Shown here piece after piece: positions 28,830-37,765 of a DNA stretch of 64,000 nt. Under the pieces are notes generated by a model. The model had not been told where the DNA came from. It did no database searches and saw only the letters and a list, made by a program, of their open reading frames with translations. Numbering within the stretch: the first letter of the stretch is position 1; each line of letters begins with the position of its first letter. This DNA comes from Leptolyngbya boryana PCC 6306 (GTDB lineage Bacteria > Cyanobacteriota > Cyanobacteriia > Leptolyngbyales > Leptolyngbyaceae): assembly GCF_000353285.1 (NCBI RefSeq), contig NZ_KB731324.1, positions 4,730,577 through 4,794,576 on the forward strand, in the 5' to 3' direction. Made by a program: the position numbers and the translations under genes.

Positions 28830-29831
28830 TTATTCGACATCTTCCGTCGCGTCAGGAATTTCCTCGACTTCTTCCAGTGCAACCGGAACTTCTTCAGCGA
28901 CTGGGAGTTCCAGCGCAGCCGGAGCGCCTTGCTGTTGCTGCTTCATGTTCTCGCGATACTTCGCTGCCATTTCTTCAGCCTTGTCATACACGACTTGCGG
29001 GTTCTTCACCATATCGCCGGGTTCTGGCTCAAGTTGCTTGGTCGAAAGCGAAATCCGACCGCGCTCAGCGTCCAGATCAATGATCATCACTTTCACTTCA
29101 TCATTGACGTTAAACACGCTATGCGGCGTATCAATGTGATCGTGAGAGATTTCGGAAATGTGCAGCAGACCGCTGACTCCACCGATATCGATGAATGCAC
29201 CATACGGCTTGATGCCGCGTACTGTTCCGATGACGACTTCGCCCACTTCTAGGCGGTTCATCTTGCGTTCAACTAACGCACGACGATGGCTGAGAACTAG
29301 ACGGTTGCGCTCTTCGTCCACTTCTAAGAATTTCAGGGGCAATTCTTCACCCACTAAATCTTCTTTGGGTTTGCGGGTACTGATGTGAGATCCGGGAATA
29401 AATCCACGCAAGCCCTCAATCCGAACCAGCGCACCGCCTCGATTCGTGGCAAATACCAGCGATCGCACAGTCGCGTCTTCTGCTTGAAGTTGGCGAACCC
29501 GTTCCCATGCCCGCATATACTCTATGCGGCGGATCGAGAGGGTCAACTGCCCATCCTCATTTTCATCAGCCAAGATGAAAAACTCGCGAGTCTCGTTAGA
29601 CTGTAAGACTTCTTCAGGAGCATCAATCCGGTTAATTGACATCTCCTGAATGGGAATATAAGCTGCCGTTTTCGCACCGATATCAATCAGAGCGCCTCTC
29701 GGCTCCAGACTGAATACGGTTCCTGCAACTACATCTCCAGGACTGAAGTGATAGTCATACTTATCCAGTAGAGCCGCAAAATCTTCGTGGGTAAAACCAA
29801 CATCCATTGCTAAAGTGTTCTGATTGGTCAT
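28830..29831 (-). CDS. rpsA: 30S ribosomal protein S1
   Basis: Start at ATG 29831 (MTNQNTLAMDVGFTHEDFAA), 333 residues; the frame extends to 29882 without a better start. There are three S1 RNA-binding domains: GDVVAGTVFSLEPRGALIDIG, RGGALVRIEGLRGFIPGSHI, and GEVVIGTVRGIKPYGAFIDIG (each about 20 residues). This is the short cyanobacterial/chloroplast Rps1A form, with an acidic Glu/Val-rich C-terminus. It recruits mRNA to the 30S subunit. It is the last clear host gene before the prophage. Confidence 0.95.
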   Translation of the reverse strand: MTNQNTLAMDVGFTHEDFAALLDKYDYHFSPGDVVAGTVFSLEPRGALIDIGAKTAAYIPIQEMSINRIDAPEEVLQSNETREFFILADENEDGQLTLSIRRIEYMRAWERVRQLQAEDATVRSLVFATNRGGALVRIEGLRGFIPGSHISTRKPKEDLVGEELPLKFLEVDEERNRLVLSHRRALVERKMNRLEVGEVVIGTVRGIKPYGAFIDIGGVSGLLHISEISHDHIDTPHSVFNVNDEVKVMIIDLDAERGRISLSTKQLEPEPGDMVKNPQVVYDKAEEMAAKYRENMKQQQQGAPAALELPVAEEVPVALEEVEEIPDATEDVE

Positions 29832-30196
29832 GCTAAACGTTTCCCAGTTGTCTCCGCTAAAATTTGCCTCCTCTCGATGCAACGCACATATCGAATGATG
29901 TGCAGCCTACACCTTCGACCAAGTTGCGACTTGATCGATTTAGACGCATTTACTAAGTGTACAGAAGCAACATCATAACTCAATTTGAGAACAACCGGAT
30001 CGCTGTTTCTCAAGTTCTTGCCATCGATTTTTTGTGTGCTTTGGCAGTTGAAATCAGATTTTTTCGCAAAATTCCCCGAAAAGGTATGGACAATTTCATA
30101 CTACGCTTGTAGTAGTTGAAGCAATTCTAAAACCCTTGATTTACCGGGCTTCTTGGAATCATCTTGCAGAATATAGACAAAATCTAGACAAGTTCC
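29832..30196. other. Host-prophage junction interval, about 365 bases
   Basis: It holds the rpsA promoter region and leader and, toward 30196, the presumed left end of the prophage. I see no tRNA gene, integrase or obvious attachment core. A/T-rich stretches (30050-30110) and TAGACAAAATCTAGACAAG (near 30173-30192), with the direct repeat TAGACAA, are the only features noted. Confidence 0.4.
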
Positions 30197-30220
30197 AAAT
30201 CGGTCGCGCTGTCCGAAATT
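30197..30220. repeat. Phage palindrome copy 1
   Basis: Core 30201-30215 is CGGTCGCGCTGTCCG, one base off the consensus CGGWCASSSTGWCCG. On the minus strand it follows the stop of the leftmost phage gene directly (TAA TTT CGG). Confidence 0.8.
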
Positions 30221-31202
30221 ACGGGTGGAACCCGACATCAAGCCGCGTGTAACCGCTCGGAACTGGGAACACTTTCGTTTTCCGTGTTGAGGTGTCCCCC
30301 GACGGGAGCGATATTTTTGTTATCGTCGCTGTTTTTCCCTCGGTTAGGCAGGAATAGAGCGTGTCTTTGATAAATGTTGGCGCACCGAGCGGAAACGACT
30401 CCAAAAGCGGAACTTCCGTCTCAGTCGCGCCATCCCAAAAGAGAACCTGAATATCTAGTCCAATGGATCGGGTGTAAATCGCCGTACCAGCCTTGGGATC
30501 AACAAAATCGGGTCGCCCGTTGATGTAATTAAGCGGGCTTTCGCCGAGGCTACCGTAAACCTCCCCCGCATAAATAAAGGTAGTGTCATCGCCGCTACCG
30601 CTGAAGAGAGTCCACAATCCCGTCTGAGTCCACAAGACTGGTCGTGGACCAGCCAAGGAACTCAGTCGCGGATCATCCATCCAGATCTCCCAAAGCGTAC
30701 CAACCCCGGATTGAAGAACCACGATCCCTGTGCGATCGTTACCGATTAAAACAAAAGTCACGATCCACTTATCCCCGTCCCCTTTGTTGACGATGCGACT
30801 CAGATCAAAATCAAGTCGCGCCCCTTCGGGAATCGTGTAGATGCGTTTCGGATTTGGACGATCGCCACCAATCCAAAGCCCTCCATCTTTAAAGCAGAGA
30901 ATCTTCACTTTTCCGGGTTCGACCGGACTCGATTGGGTTCGCGTCTGAACATGCGGCATCGCGTCCGCAAATCCGCCCTGGTTGCGAACGCGATCGCCTT
31001 TTGCAATTCCCCCGTTCGTGATTGGGTCAACCGTTGTTTCTCCCTGTCCCACTGTCACAACGCGAATCTTTCCATCCTGGCTGCCCACAGCAAACGACGG
31101 CGGTGGCAGTAAATTGCGCTGCTCAGCTTCTTGAATCAGCTTGTCAATTCGGTCAGCACTCGCCTGGTTAATGCGTTGTTTGTTGCGGCTTTCTAGACTC
31201 AT
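30219..31202 (-). CDS. Phage structural protein, probably tail fibre/tip-associated
   Basis: This 327-residue protein has an N-terminal coiled stretch MSLESRNKQRINQASADRID related to the start of the next protein upstream. A beta-rich body follows with many Gly, Asp and Trp (KILCFKDGGLWIGGDRPNPK; beta-propeller-like YTIPEGARL, PTFIKDTLYSC). It is last in the minus-strand operon and overlaps the preceding gene by 4 bases (ATGA). Function inferred from position: distal tail or receptor-interaction part. I do not recognise a family. Confidence 0.55.
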   Translation of the reverse strand: MSLESRNKQRINQASADRIDKLIQEAEQRNLLPPPSFAVGSQDGKIRVVTVGQGETTVDPITNGGIAKGDRVRNQGGFADAMPHVQTRTQSSPVEPGKVKILCFKDGGLWIGGDRPNPKRIYTIPEGARLDFDLSRIVNKGDGDKWIVTFVLIGNDRTGIVVLQSGVGTLWEIWMDDPRLSSLAGPRPVLWTQTGLWTLFSGSGDDTTFIYAGEVYGSLGESPLNYINGRPDFVDPKAGTAIYTRSIGLDIQVLFWDGATETEVPLLESFPLGAPTFIKDTLYSCLTEGKTATITKISLPSGDTSTRKTKVFPVPSGYTRLDVGFHP

Positions 31203-31456
31203 CTCGGCATGGTGTCAATTTGTGGAACTCCACCCGCTGTCAAACTCAGCCCGATCTTGTCGCCGATTGCGGTCGCTCCATTTGAGAGCGAAACGCCGTG
31301 ATACACGTCGCCGGCGACGGTTTTAACGATGTGCCGACCATCCCGAAACCCCTGATAAAAGGCACTTGTGGGCGGCGGCTGTGTTTGGGAAACAGCGGCA
31401 TCGTAATTCGCTTTATTCGTGAGGACGCGATCGCGATTTCGTTGCTGTAGACTCAT
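31199..31456 (-). CDS. Small phage structural protein
   Basis: This 85-residue protein begins MSLQQRNRDRVLTNKANYDA, like the N-terminus of the gene that follows, so the two are probably partial duplicates sharing an attachment helix. It has 4-base overlaps with both neighbours and is translationally coupled. Family unknown. Confidence 0.55.
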   Translation of the reverse strand: MSLQQRNRDRVLTNKANYDAAVSQTQPPPTSAFYQGFRDGRHIVKTVAGDVYHGVSLSNGATAIGDKIGLSLTAGGVPQIDTMPR

Positions 31457-32121
31457 GGGTTCGTCAAATTAGCGGTACTTCTGCCCAAGGTTGGGAATAG
31501 GGTGATTGTCCGGCTCTCACCGGGCAAGATTTGTTGAGCGGATAGCTGCTCAGCATAAACAAGCCGTCCTTGGCAGTTACGAACTCGGACGGGTAAAATT
31601 CCAGTTCCGCCGAAATCAATTACTCCGTCTTCATCGCTGAGCTGAAAATCATTCGTCGTCGCGTTCGTGACAGTCAGCAATAGTCCAACAAGTTCTGTGG
31701 GAACAGTCCCACCCGTGTCGGCGGTGAGGCTTACAAGATCCCCGTCGCTCAGCCCATGACTCGAGAGCGTAATTCGATTCATTGCCGCGTTCAGGCTGTC
31801 AATTAATTTGTTCGCCCAGGTTGAGGTGTCTGCCAGAAGTGCGATCGCGTTAAACGTCAAGGTCGGCTGGTTGCTTGCCACAGTAAATGTTGCGGATAGA
31901 CCGGGAACTTCAGCGCGGTCTTGTCCTGAATCAAATGTCGCGGTTGGCGATGCGATCGTCTTGCGGCTATATGCCCCGGTTTCAGGTCTTTCGAGATTGA
32001 CAATCTCTTGGACTCCGGGATTACTTTCGATCGACGGCGCATCGAGCAAAATCATGCGGCAGTCTTGCCCAATCATTGCTTCGAGTCCAATTTCTAAACT
32101 ACTGCCAAAGAATTCGCCCAT
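31453..32121 (-). CDS. Phage tail-region protein of unknown function
   Basis: This 222-residue, Thr/Ser-rich beta protein has a middle part (ITLSSHGLSDGDLVSLTAD ... DFQLSDEDGVIDF) that matches the 'GLxxGDxVxxT...' pattern seen in phage fibre/ubiquitin-like decoration repeats. It overlaps the next gene by 4 bases and follows the glycosyltransferase-like gene by 3. A tail fibre or baseplate component is inferred from position. Confidence 0.55.
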   Translation of the reverse strand: MGEFFGSSLEIGLEAMIGQDCRMILLDAPSIESNPGVQEIVNLERPETGAYSRKTIASPTATFDSGQDRAEVPGLSATFTVASNQPTLTFNAIALLADTSTWANKLIDSLNAAMNRITLSSHGLSDGDLVSLTADTGGTVPTELVGLLLTVTNATTNDFQLSDEDGVIDFGGTGILPVRVRNCQGRLVYAEQLSAQQILPGESRTITLFPTLGRSTANLTNP

Positions 32122-32124
32122 AAA

Positions 32125-32769
32125 TTAATCCCTCACCGGATGTGTAACTGCAAAATTGCCTGATGGGATTGGATCACGCCACTCGATTCGCACATCGTCC
32201 CAATCAGAAAGCGTGAGCCTGAGTCGCTTTGCAACGTGACCTAAAACCGAATCCTCACAGTGGATTAGAGTCGAGTCGCGTTCCTCCCACGGAAACGCAA
32301 AATCCCGATATCGATAGTAACGATATCGGGAGTGTTTATAAGTCTCGTCTTCTAGGAAACCTGAGTCTAGGATTCGTCGAATCGTTTCGATGGGGAAGAA
32401 CACGCAGCCGCCCCGAACGATCGGCAAACCTTGCCGATTCTGATAAGTGATCGTCCCAGCGATGTCGCCCTTTGGGAAACTCTGAAACGCCCGCCACATC
32501 CGCGCATCGGCATCGAATTTCACAATATGCGATGCCCCAGAGTCGATCGCCATCTGCATCCATCGCTGTGTCCAATAGGTTCCAGCTAAATGCTTGAGTC
32601 GTTCCCCTTCAAATGTCTGTATCCCGTTAATTTGCGGGACAGGGACACCATCCCCGATCGCTAAAATTGGCACTCGCGGGTAGAACGATCTGAGCGATCG
32701 GATTAATTGCTCGAATGCCAGATCATCCTTATAAAGGTGAGCCACGAAGAGTAGGTTAACTTCCCCCAC
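32125..32769 (-). CDS. Glycosyltransferase-like protein within the tail operon
   Basis: I start at GTG 32769 (VGEVNLLFVAHLYKDD), which has GGAGG five bases upstream and overlaps the preceding stop by 14 bases. The frame to 32850 lacks an RBS. The fold looks GT-A: an N-terminal Rossmann-like strand (NLLFVAHLY), a second strand VPILAIGDG, an acidic DxD-type motif HIVKFDADARMW, and GGCVFFPIETIRRIL near the acceptor side, with EDSVLGHVAKRL. Bacterial homologues move sugars to surface polymers. Position among tail-tip genes suggests modification of the virion or host envelope. Catalytic activity is unproven. Confidence 0.6.
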   Translation of the reverse strand: MGEVNLLFVAHLYKDDLAFEQLIRSLRSFYPRVPILAIGDGVPVPQINGIQTFEGERLKHLAGTYWTQRWMQMAIDSGASHIVKFDADARMWRAFQSFPKGDIAGTITYQNRQGLPIVRGGCVFFPIETIRRILDSGFLEDETYKHSRYRYYRYRDFAFPWEERDSTLIHCEDSVLGHVAKRLRLTLSDWDDVRIEWRDPIPSGNFAVTHPVRD

Positions 32770-33100
32770 CTGCGCCTCCCCCAATGGGATACCATTCCGT
32801 TGTGGTGTTACCCACGCGAGCGTAATAGAGCATATCGGTAACGGTATCAATACACTGATCGCCTGGGCAGCGCGAGGTTACGAACCCAGTTGGATCTCCT
32901 GAGTACAGGAACGGGACAAACGCAACGACGATAAATTCTGTTTCTGTCCCTACTCGGACGCAGCGACTAGCAGGGAGTCCGCCACTTTCGGGAGCATCTT
33001 CAAACCACGTCTCTCCCTCAAACTCAGGATCAACGGTTGGCGCAGCAGTGCGGTACTGCACTCTCGTATCTTCTAATGTTCTATGGCGGACTTCAGACAT
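32756..33100 (-). CDS. Phage protein of unknown function (tail operon)
   Basis: This 114-residue protein begins MSEVRHRTLEDTRVQYRTA and ends in a Gly-rich tail (GGGAGGGS). Two Cys lie in SRCPGDQC. Its 3' end supplies the RBS for the next gene. Small beta-rich proteins with Gly-rich ends in this position are often tail-tip accessory proteins. No family recognised. Confidence 0.5.
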   Translation of the reverse strand: MSEVRHRTLEDTRVQYRTAAPTVDPEFEGETWFEDAPESGGLPASRCVRVGTETEFIVVAFVPFLYSGDPTGFVTSRCPGDQCIDTVTDMLYYARVGNTTTEWYPIGGGAGGGS

Positions 33101-33102
33101 AT

Positions 33103-35343
33103 CTACTCCGTTACGAAGTTATCAAGTTCATCGACGATCGCATTCCCCAGTTCGTCTATGACAGGGGCGCGATAAATCACAACGAAATTGCCGAATTCAT
33201 CGACTACTGGATTGTCAAATTCATCGACAACCAAACCATCAGGGAAATTTGTATCAGAGATCGTAGTTCTTCCCCCTGATTTCGCGCCCCCACGATAAGA
33301 ATTGCTGTAAGTTTGGGGACTGTAAGGCAACAGCGAGAAGGTTCCGCCGCCTCTCGCACCCCCGCGATAGTTGGTGTTAAGAATTGGCGGAGTCGAGATC
33401 GCTAAATCCCCTTCGACCGTGACTGAATAATAAGGAGCCTCAAATCGGTCAGGCTGTCCGATTTTCCCAGTGCCAAGCCAGATGCCCGTAAACCCGACGA
33501 TCGCTTGATTGGGATCGTGACTGATTTGAATTCCGTTGGTCAGAACTCTCAGAGCCGTTCCATCTGGCTCAATCACGTCCAATACGATAAACGGACTCCA
33601 ATTAGACAGGAATAAATCGAGCAGCGGGAGTTGCAATGTGATCCCCTGTGCCTGCCCAATCAGTTCAACTCCCTTGATTTGGGCGATTTCGCCTAACTGT
33701 TGTTTGGAGACAACACCCACATCAAGCTGAATCACTCGCTCACGCTCTTGGTGCAGCGCATCTAAAGGTGCGATCGCGAATCTTGTTTCAGCTTCGATTG
33801 GTTCTTCTTCCTCACTCCACCGCTCCGGTTTGCGTTCCGCTTGCGGCGGGTTGCATTGCCCCGAGTCTGATCCTCTGACCTTGCGCGATTTGGTGATCAG
33901 TGCCAACTTCTGAAAGAGTCTGTCGAGTGCCGATGCGCCTTCATCCGGCTCAAGATTGGGAAACGCCCGCGCAACGACCTGGATCAGCGTCTCAATAATC
34001 TTGCCGACACGGGGATTTTTGCGCTGATATTCAACGGTTTCGATTTCACTGATATCGAGATTAATCGGGAATTGAGTTTCTTCAGCTCCTACGATCGCGG
34101 ATCGCGGCTCGCGAGTGGTGCGCGTCGTTTTCTCAACTAATTCATCCTTGGTGTATTTGTACTCAAATACAGCGGCGTTAGCGATAATGACTTCTCTCCG
34201 CCAGAACGCTTGGCTTGGAGCGCTGAGGGCTTCAAAGTATTCGGGTGCAGCCACCGAGAAAAAGCGCCGAATCGTTGTCAAAATCTGCCAGAGTTTCGGT
34301 GCGTCTTTATCCGAATCTTCGCCTGCTGGTCCATCGATTGGGGAAGTAGTGCGCTGTCCGAAATCCTCATAGCGGTGTTCTTCTTCGGTATAGCTATCGA
34401 GGACAATTTCAAGGCTTCTCGGAAATACATCGGGAGAAACAATGCCCGCAGGTGCAACAATTAACTCTGTTCGCTGCTTACCGTCCTCATTCCGGGTTTC
34501 TTTGGTTTCGACTCGTCTAAGTAGGATGATATCGCTTCCCGCACTGGGATTAACAACTGAGGCGGGTCCATACTCCTCAGAGAAGTTTTCCTCTGTTCCC
34601 CAGTTGTCGGTCAGTTTCTTTAGAACGCCGACGCACTTAATCACTTCGCAAGGAGTTTCACTTCCCTCACTCGCTTCGTAGCTGACTTCATCGTGACCAA
34701 TCTCGATCGCAGTAGACGATCCCCCATAATTCAGCCGATTCGAGACAGCGCGAATGAGTCCGTTGCCGTCTTGGTACAAACTCTTCAGCCCACCAAACGC
34801 AATCTGCCCTGCCTGATCAACATAGGAGCCGCCCTGTTTTGGTTGTCGCGTCCTTAATGGGTAATCGTCGATCGCGTCCACACAGTTCGGGCATCCTGCT
34901 GCTGACAGTAATGAATTGACGATCGCGGTTCGATTCGTGACGTTCCCCGGCACAACTCCCGACTTATCATCATCCGGCTGAGCGAAATTTCTCAGGCTCA
35001 AAATACAGCCAAGCTCTAGCCTCAAGATTCCATTCTGCGGCGGTAGAGGGGCTTTGAGAATGTAGAGGTGTCCGTGTCGGTGCTTTACCTCGGTTCCCGT
35101 TGAATCCGTTACCCAAATCTCAACAAGTTGACCGCGCCACCAACGATTTCGCCCGTCTGCACTTCTAGGATTGAGAGATCCGGGAATTCCGATCACATTG
35201 CCAAGCTCTAATGTTCCTGTGGTCAGAATCAGCCCGCTATTGCTGCGCTGATCCTGGCCCGCGTCAAACGAAACAAGAGATCGGCTCCAATCTTCAGAGC
35301 CGATCTCAATTCGTAGTTTATGGGCCGAAGCATTAGCTGCCAT
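33103..35343 (-). CDS. Large tail protein, probable tail hub/baseplate
   Basis: The 746-residue protein has an N-terminal part (WSRSLVSFDAGQDQRSNSG; WWRGQLVEIWVTDSTG; LGCILSLRNF) that reads like a phage hub domain built on a beta-barrel. A helical middle part follows, then a Gly/Arg-rich linker (YRGGARGGG). The C-terminus holds four tandem units of the form VDE[FL][DG]N within the last ~45 residues. A palindrome copy is embedded in frame (33441-33464, encoding IGQPDRFE). One base separates it from the upstream Zn-ribbon gene. Role by size and position. Confidence 0.6.
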   Translation of the reverse strand: MAANASAHKLRIEIGSEDWSRSLVSFDAGQDQRSNSGLILTTGTLELGNVIGIPGSLNPRSADGRNRWWRGQLVEIWVTDSTGTEVKHRHGHLYILKAPLPPQNGILRLELGCILSLRNFAQPDDDKSGVVPGNVTNRTAIVNSLLSAAGCPNCVDAIDDYPLRTRQPKQGGSYVDQAGQIAFGGLKSLYQDGNGLIRAVSNRLNYGGSSTAIEIGHDEVSYEASEGSETPCEVIKCVGVLKKLTDNWGTEENFSEEYGPASVVNPSAGSDIILLRRVETKETRNEDGKQRTELIVAPAGIVSPDVFPRSLEIVLDSYTEEEHRYEDFGQRTTSPIDGPAGEDSDKDAPKLWQILTTIRRFFSVAAPEYFEALSAPSQAFWRREVIIANAAVFEYKYTKDELVEKTTRTTREPRSAIVGAEETQFPINLDISEIETVEYQRKNPRVGKIIETLIQVVARAFPNLEPDEGASALDRLFQKLALITKSRKVRGSDSGQCNPPQAERKPERWSEEEEPIEAETRFAIAPLDALHQERERVIQLDVGVVSKQQLGEIAQIKGVELIGQAQGITLQLPLLDLFLSNWSPFIVLDVIEPDGTALRVLTNGIQISHDPNQAIVGFTGIWLGTGKIGQPDRFEAPYYSVTVEGDLAISTPPILNTNYRGGARGGGTFSLLPYSPQTYSNSYRGGAKSGGRTTISDTNFPDGLVVDEFDNPVVDEFGNFVVIYRAPVIDELGNAIVDELDNFVTE
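33441..33464. repeat. Phage palindrome copy 2, inside a coding sequence
   Basis: Core 33446-33460 CGGTCAGGCTGTCCG with flanking AAAT/ATTT, read on the minus strand as I-G-Q-P-D-R-F within the large tail protein. Confidence 0.75.
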
Positions 35344-35344
35344 A

Positions 35345-35737
35345 TCAAACGGTCATGGGACAATCCGGGATTGACTCAGCACAAACAGGCTGACCCTCTG
35401 CGTCCGTGTGGAGCTGTGAGCCGCAGCGATCGCAATAAGGAATCCCGTTTTTCTTGAAGTACTCCGTCGCGTAAGTTCCTTGAGGTTGCTGATCCAAGAC
35501 CTCGGAGACAACCTCAAGTAATTCAGGAAGCGTCTCCGTTGGCTCTGCGAGTTCAACTAACTCTGACAAGGCGGAACTATCCGAACTTTCAGGAGTAGAT
35601 TCTGGCTCTGTAAGTAATTCAGGAAGCGTCTCCGTTGGCTCCGCAAGATCAGCTAACTCTGGCAGTGCAGAGCCTGAGCGATCCAAGCTTTCGGGGGTAG
35701 GTTCCGTCTCTGTCTCTTGCTTCTTTCTTGTTGCCAT
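35345..35737 (-). CDS. Acidic phage protein with C-terminal zinc-ribbon-like motif
   Basis: I start at ATG 35737 (MATRKKQETETEPTPESLD), 130 residues. The N-terminal half is Glu/Ser/Thr/Pro-rich and contains a duplicated ELAEPTETLPELL segment. The C-terminus has CDRCGSQLHTDAEGQPVC, a treble-clef/zinc-ribbon type Cys arrangement. It sits between capsid and tail hub. Function unknown; decoration or head-tail joining is a positional guess. Confidence 0.55.
   Translation of the reverse strand: MATRKKQETETEPTPESLDRSGSALPELADLAEPTETLPELLTEPESTPESSDSSALSELVELAEPTETLPELLEVVSEVLDQQPQGTYATEYFKKNGIPYCDRCGSQLHTDAEGQPVCAESIPDCPMTV
35516..35640. repeat. Direct repeat inside the acidic Zn-ribbon gene
   Basis: A 29-base block starts at 35516 and again at 35612 (96-base period) and encodes the duplicated LAEPTETLPELL. 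Flanking bases are less similar. It is an in-frame internal duplication. Confidence 0.7.
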
Positions 35738-35786
35738 AAGATTCTCCGGATACTCCACCCGGCTTACGGGTGGAGGGTTCAAGGAT

Positions 35787-37637
35787 TTACACCGCCGTCA
35801 ATGTCGTCCGCAGTTTCATGATCTTCGCGGTTTCGCCAGAGTCAACCAAGGAGCCAAAGCCCTCATCCGAAGTCCAGATATAGCTCTCGCCCATATTGAA
35901 AGGGTTGACCCCAGACGGGCGAATCTCAACCGGAGAAGATATACCCCGACCGATCGCGCCCGGAGCAAGCAAGAATCCGTCGATCGTGCGAGTCGCACCC
36001 ACACCTAAAGTTGAGTCCTGCACCGTTGGGTTAGACGCTCCCGGCGCGCCTTTGCCGAAGCTGTTACCCATGAAGACGTGAACATTCTCGATCATGCCGA
36101 GGTATGTACTAGCTCGAATTGCAGGCGTAATCCCCGTCGCAAGCCTCAGCATGTTGGTGATTTCCATCCGCTCGTCCGCAGTCGGAGTTGCAAGATCATC
36201 GCCCATCTCAGCCTTGAGCTGCTTAACCTGAACGGCGTTGAAGTAGCCGAGGTAGCAGCCATCCGGTAGAGACTGATGCCCAGCGTTTACAAACTCGGTA
36301 TAAGCATCGCGCAAGAAAGCGCGAGACATTGTACCGTCATCGCCCGCATCCACATCACCAGCGGTTGCTGAAACGTTTCCATTGTCGTTATAGCGGATTG
36401 CGGTAGAAGCAATCATCAGACCGAGTAAGCGACGCTCCTCATAGCGGTAGTAACTCGCCATCAGGCGGGTTTCTAGTGCCGTCATCAAATCAACCAGCGC
36501 GTGAGCTTGATGGAACTCAGGAATCATCACTGGGCGAGAACCCTCGGACACCCCACGGCCCAAGCCACGACGCTCTACAGTCAGCGAAACAGTTTGCATT
36601 CTCAACGCTTGAGAATCACTGTTCGTTCCGATCGAATAGCCAATCGGATTGTAAACACCTGTTCCCGCAATCAAAAGCTCATCGTCGCTATCCGGATCAG
36701 GAAGGAAGTCGAAGCGAGGAACCAGAATGTTTTTCGAGGGGGCTGAGGTTGGATCAAAAACAGTCGTAGCAAACTGCCACGCAGCATTAAACTGGGCGGA
36801 AGTCGATCGCATCATGTCAGACAGAACATCCAAAAAGGCGTTCGGCGCTGATCCGGATGCTCCGGTTGTTGGCCCCGCCGCTTTGTTTGATCCGCCCAAA
36901 AATCCGAGGGATTTCCCGAATTCTTCAATCTGATAGTAAAGCTCAGTCTGCTCAAGCGCTTTGCCCTCAGCCTGAAGGTAAGAGCGAATCCAATCAATCG
37001 GACCTTGACGCACCAAGAAGGTTTGAGTGCTGTTATCGAAGTGGTAGCCGCCAGCTTTTGCAGAGTCGCGGATACCAAGCAGTTTTTGCAGTAAGTCTCC
37101 GGGTGAATCATTCGAGCGGGTTTGGGTGTTCACCATCGGCGCTTCAACAATTGATTTACCCATTAACCGCCCCAAGTCTTCTAGAGTTTTCGCGTCTTTC
37201 TGCGCTTTGGTCAGTTCCTGAGTGCTTTGCGCGGCTTGTTGAGCTAACTGCTCGTTCTGCGATCGCAGTTGCTCGTTCTCTTGCCGAATCTGCTCTGCCT
37301 CAGCGTCTTTTGCTTGTAGTTCCTGCTGATGCCGCTCATCAAGCACGGTGAACATTTCCTTCATCTGGTCAACCGGAATTAGCTCTTTCGCCTGAGCAAT
37401 CGTAAATGTTGCGGGTTGTGGCAGGGTGATAGGCTCCGCAAGTTCCTGTAATTGTTCTGGGGACTTAACCTCTACCTGCTCTAGGGGTTCGTCCAAAGAC
37501 TTTTCGACCTTGACCGTTGCGGTTGCGGTCTTTGCAAATCCAACAGGCGTTTTTTGCTTCTTCGCCTGCACCAATTCCTTGAGTTCGGCCTCACTGGTAA
37601 TGCCAGCCGAAGTAAGTTCAACGATCGCCTTTTTCAT
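35787..37637 (-). CDS. Major capsid protein with N-terminal coiled-coil (scaffold-like) region
   Basis: The 616-residue protein has a first ~180 residues that are Glu/Gln-rich and strongly coiled-coil (EQIRQENEQLRSQNEQLAQQ), resembling a fused scaffolding/delta domain. The remainder looks like an HK97-fold capsid: MIPEFHQAHALVDLMTALET, a long alpha segment YRYEERRLLGLMIAST, and VHVFMGNSF near the end. It is preceded by its own terminator-bounded gap, so it has a separate transcription unit, consistent with high expression. Assignment rests on position after portal and overall architecture. Confidence 0.7.
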   Translation of the reverse strand: MKKAIVELTSAGITSEAELKELVQAKKQKTPVGFAKTATATVKVEKSLDEPLEQVEVKSPEQLQELAEPITLPQPATFTIAQAKELIPVDQMKEMFTVLDERHQQELQAKDAEAEQIRQENEQLRSQNEQLAQQAAQSTQELTKAQKDAKTLEDLGRLMGKSIVEAPMVNTQTRSNDSPGDLLQKLLGIRDSAKAGGYHFDNSTQTFLVRQGPIDWIRSYLQAEGKALEQTELYYQIEEFGKSLGFLGGSNKAAGPTTGASGSAPNAFLDVLSDMMRSTSAQFNAAWQFATTVFDPTSAPSKNILVPRFDFLPDPDSDDELLIAGTGVYNPIGYSIGTNSDSQALRMQTVSLTVERRGLGRGVSEGSRPVMIPEFHQAHALVDLMTALETRLMASYYRYEERRLLGLMIASTAIRYNDNGNVSATAGDVDAGDDGTMSRAFLRDAYTEFVNAGHQSLPDGCYLGYFNAVQVKQLKAEMGDDLATPTADERMEITNMLRLATGITPAIRASTYLGMIENVHVFMGNSFGKGAPGASNPTVQDSTLGVGATRTIDGFLLAPGAIGRGISSPVEIRPSGVNPFNMGESYIWTSDEGFGSLVDSGETAKIMKLRTTLTAV

Positions 37638-37693
37638 TGCTTTTGTGAGTTCAAAATTCTCGTTTCAGCGTAGAAGCGATACTCGATTTCAGA

Positions 37694-37741
37694 TAAAAAA
37701 AGCTGTTGCAAAAACAAGTAAAAACCCATTCTTGCAACAGC
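37694..37741 (-). terminator. Terminator between the portal/P9 operon and the capsid gene
   Basis: A 10-bp stem (37702-37711 with 37732-37741, GCTGTTGCAA/TTGCAACAGC) is followed on the minus strand by a run of seven T (37694-37700). It lies 25 bases downstream of the preceding stop. Confidence 0.85.
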
Positions 37742-37765
37742 CTCCAAGCTACTCAGACCTCAAAT

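Noticed and set aside
28929-29252. Plus-strand open frame opposite rpsA
   Set aside because: rpsA is certain; the antisense frame lacks RBS and family similarity.
29832-30196. tRNA gene as phage attachment site
   Set aside because: No cloverleaf-compatible sequence or T-arm consensus found by eye.
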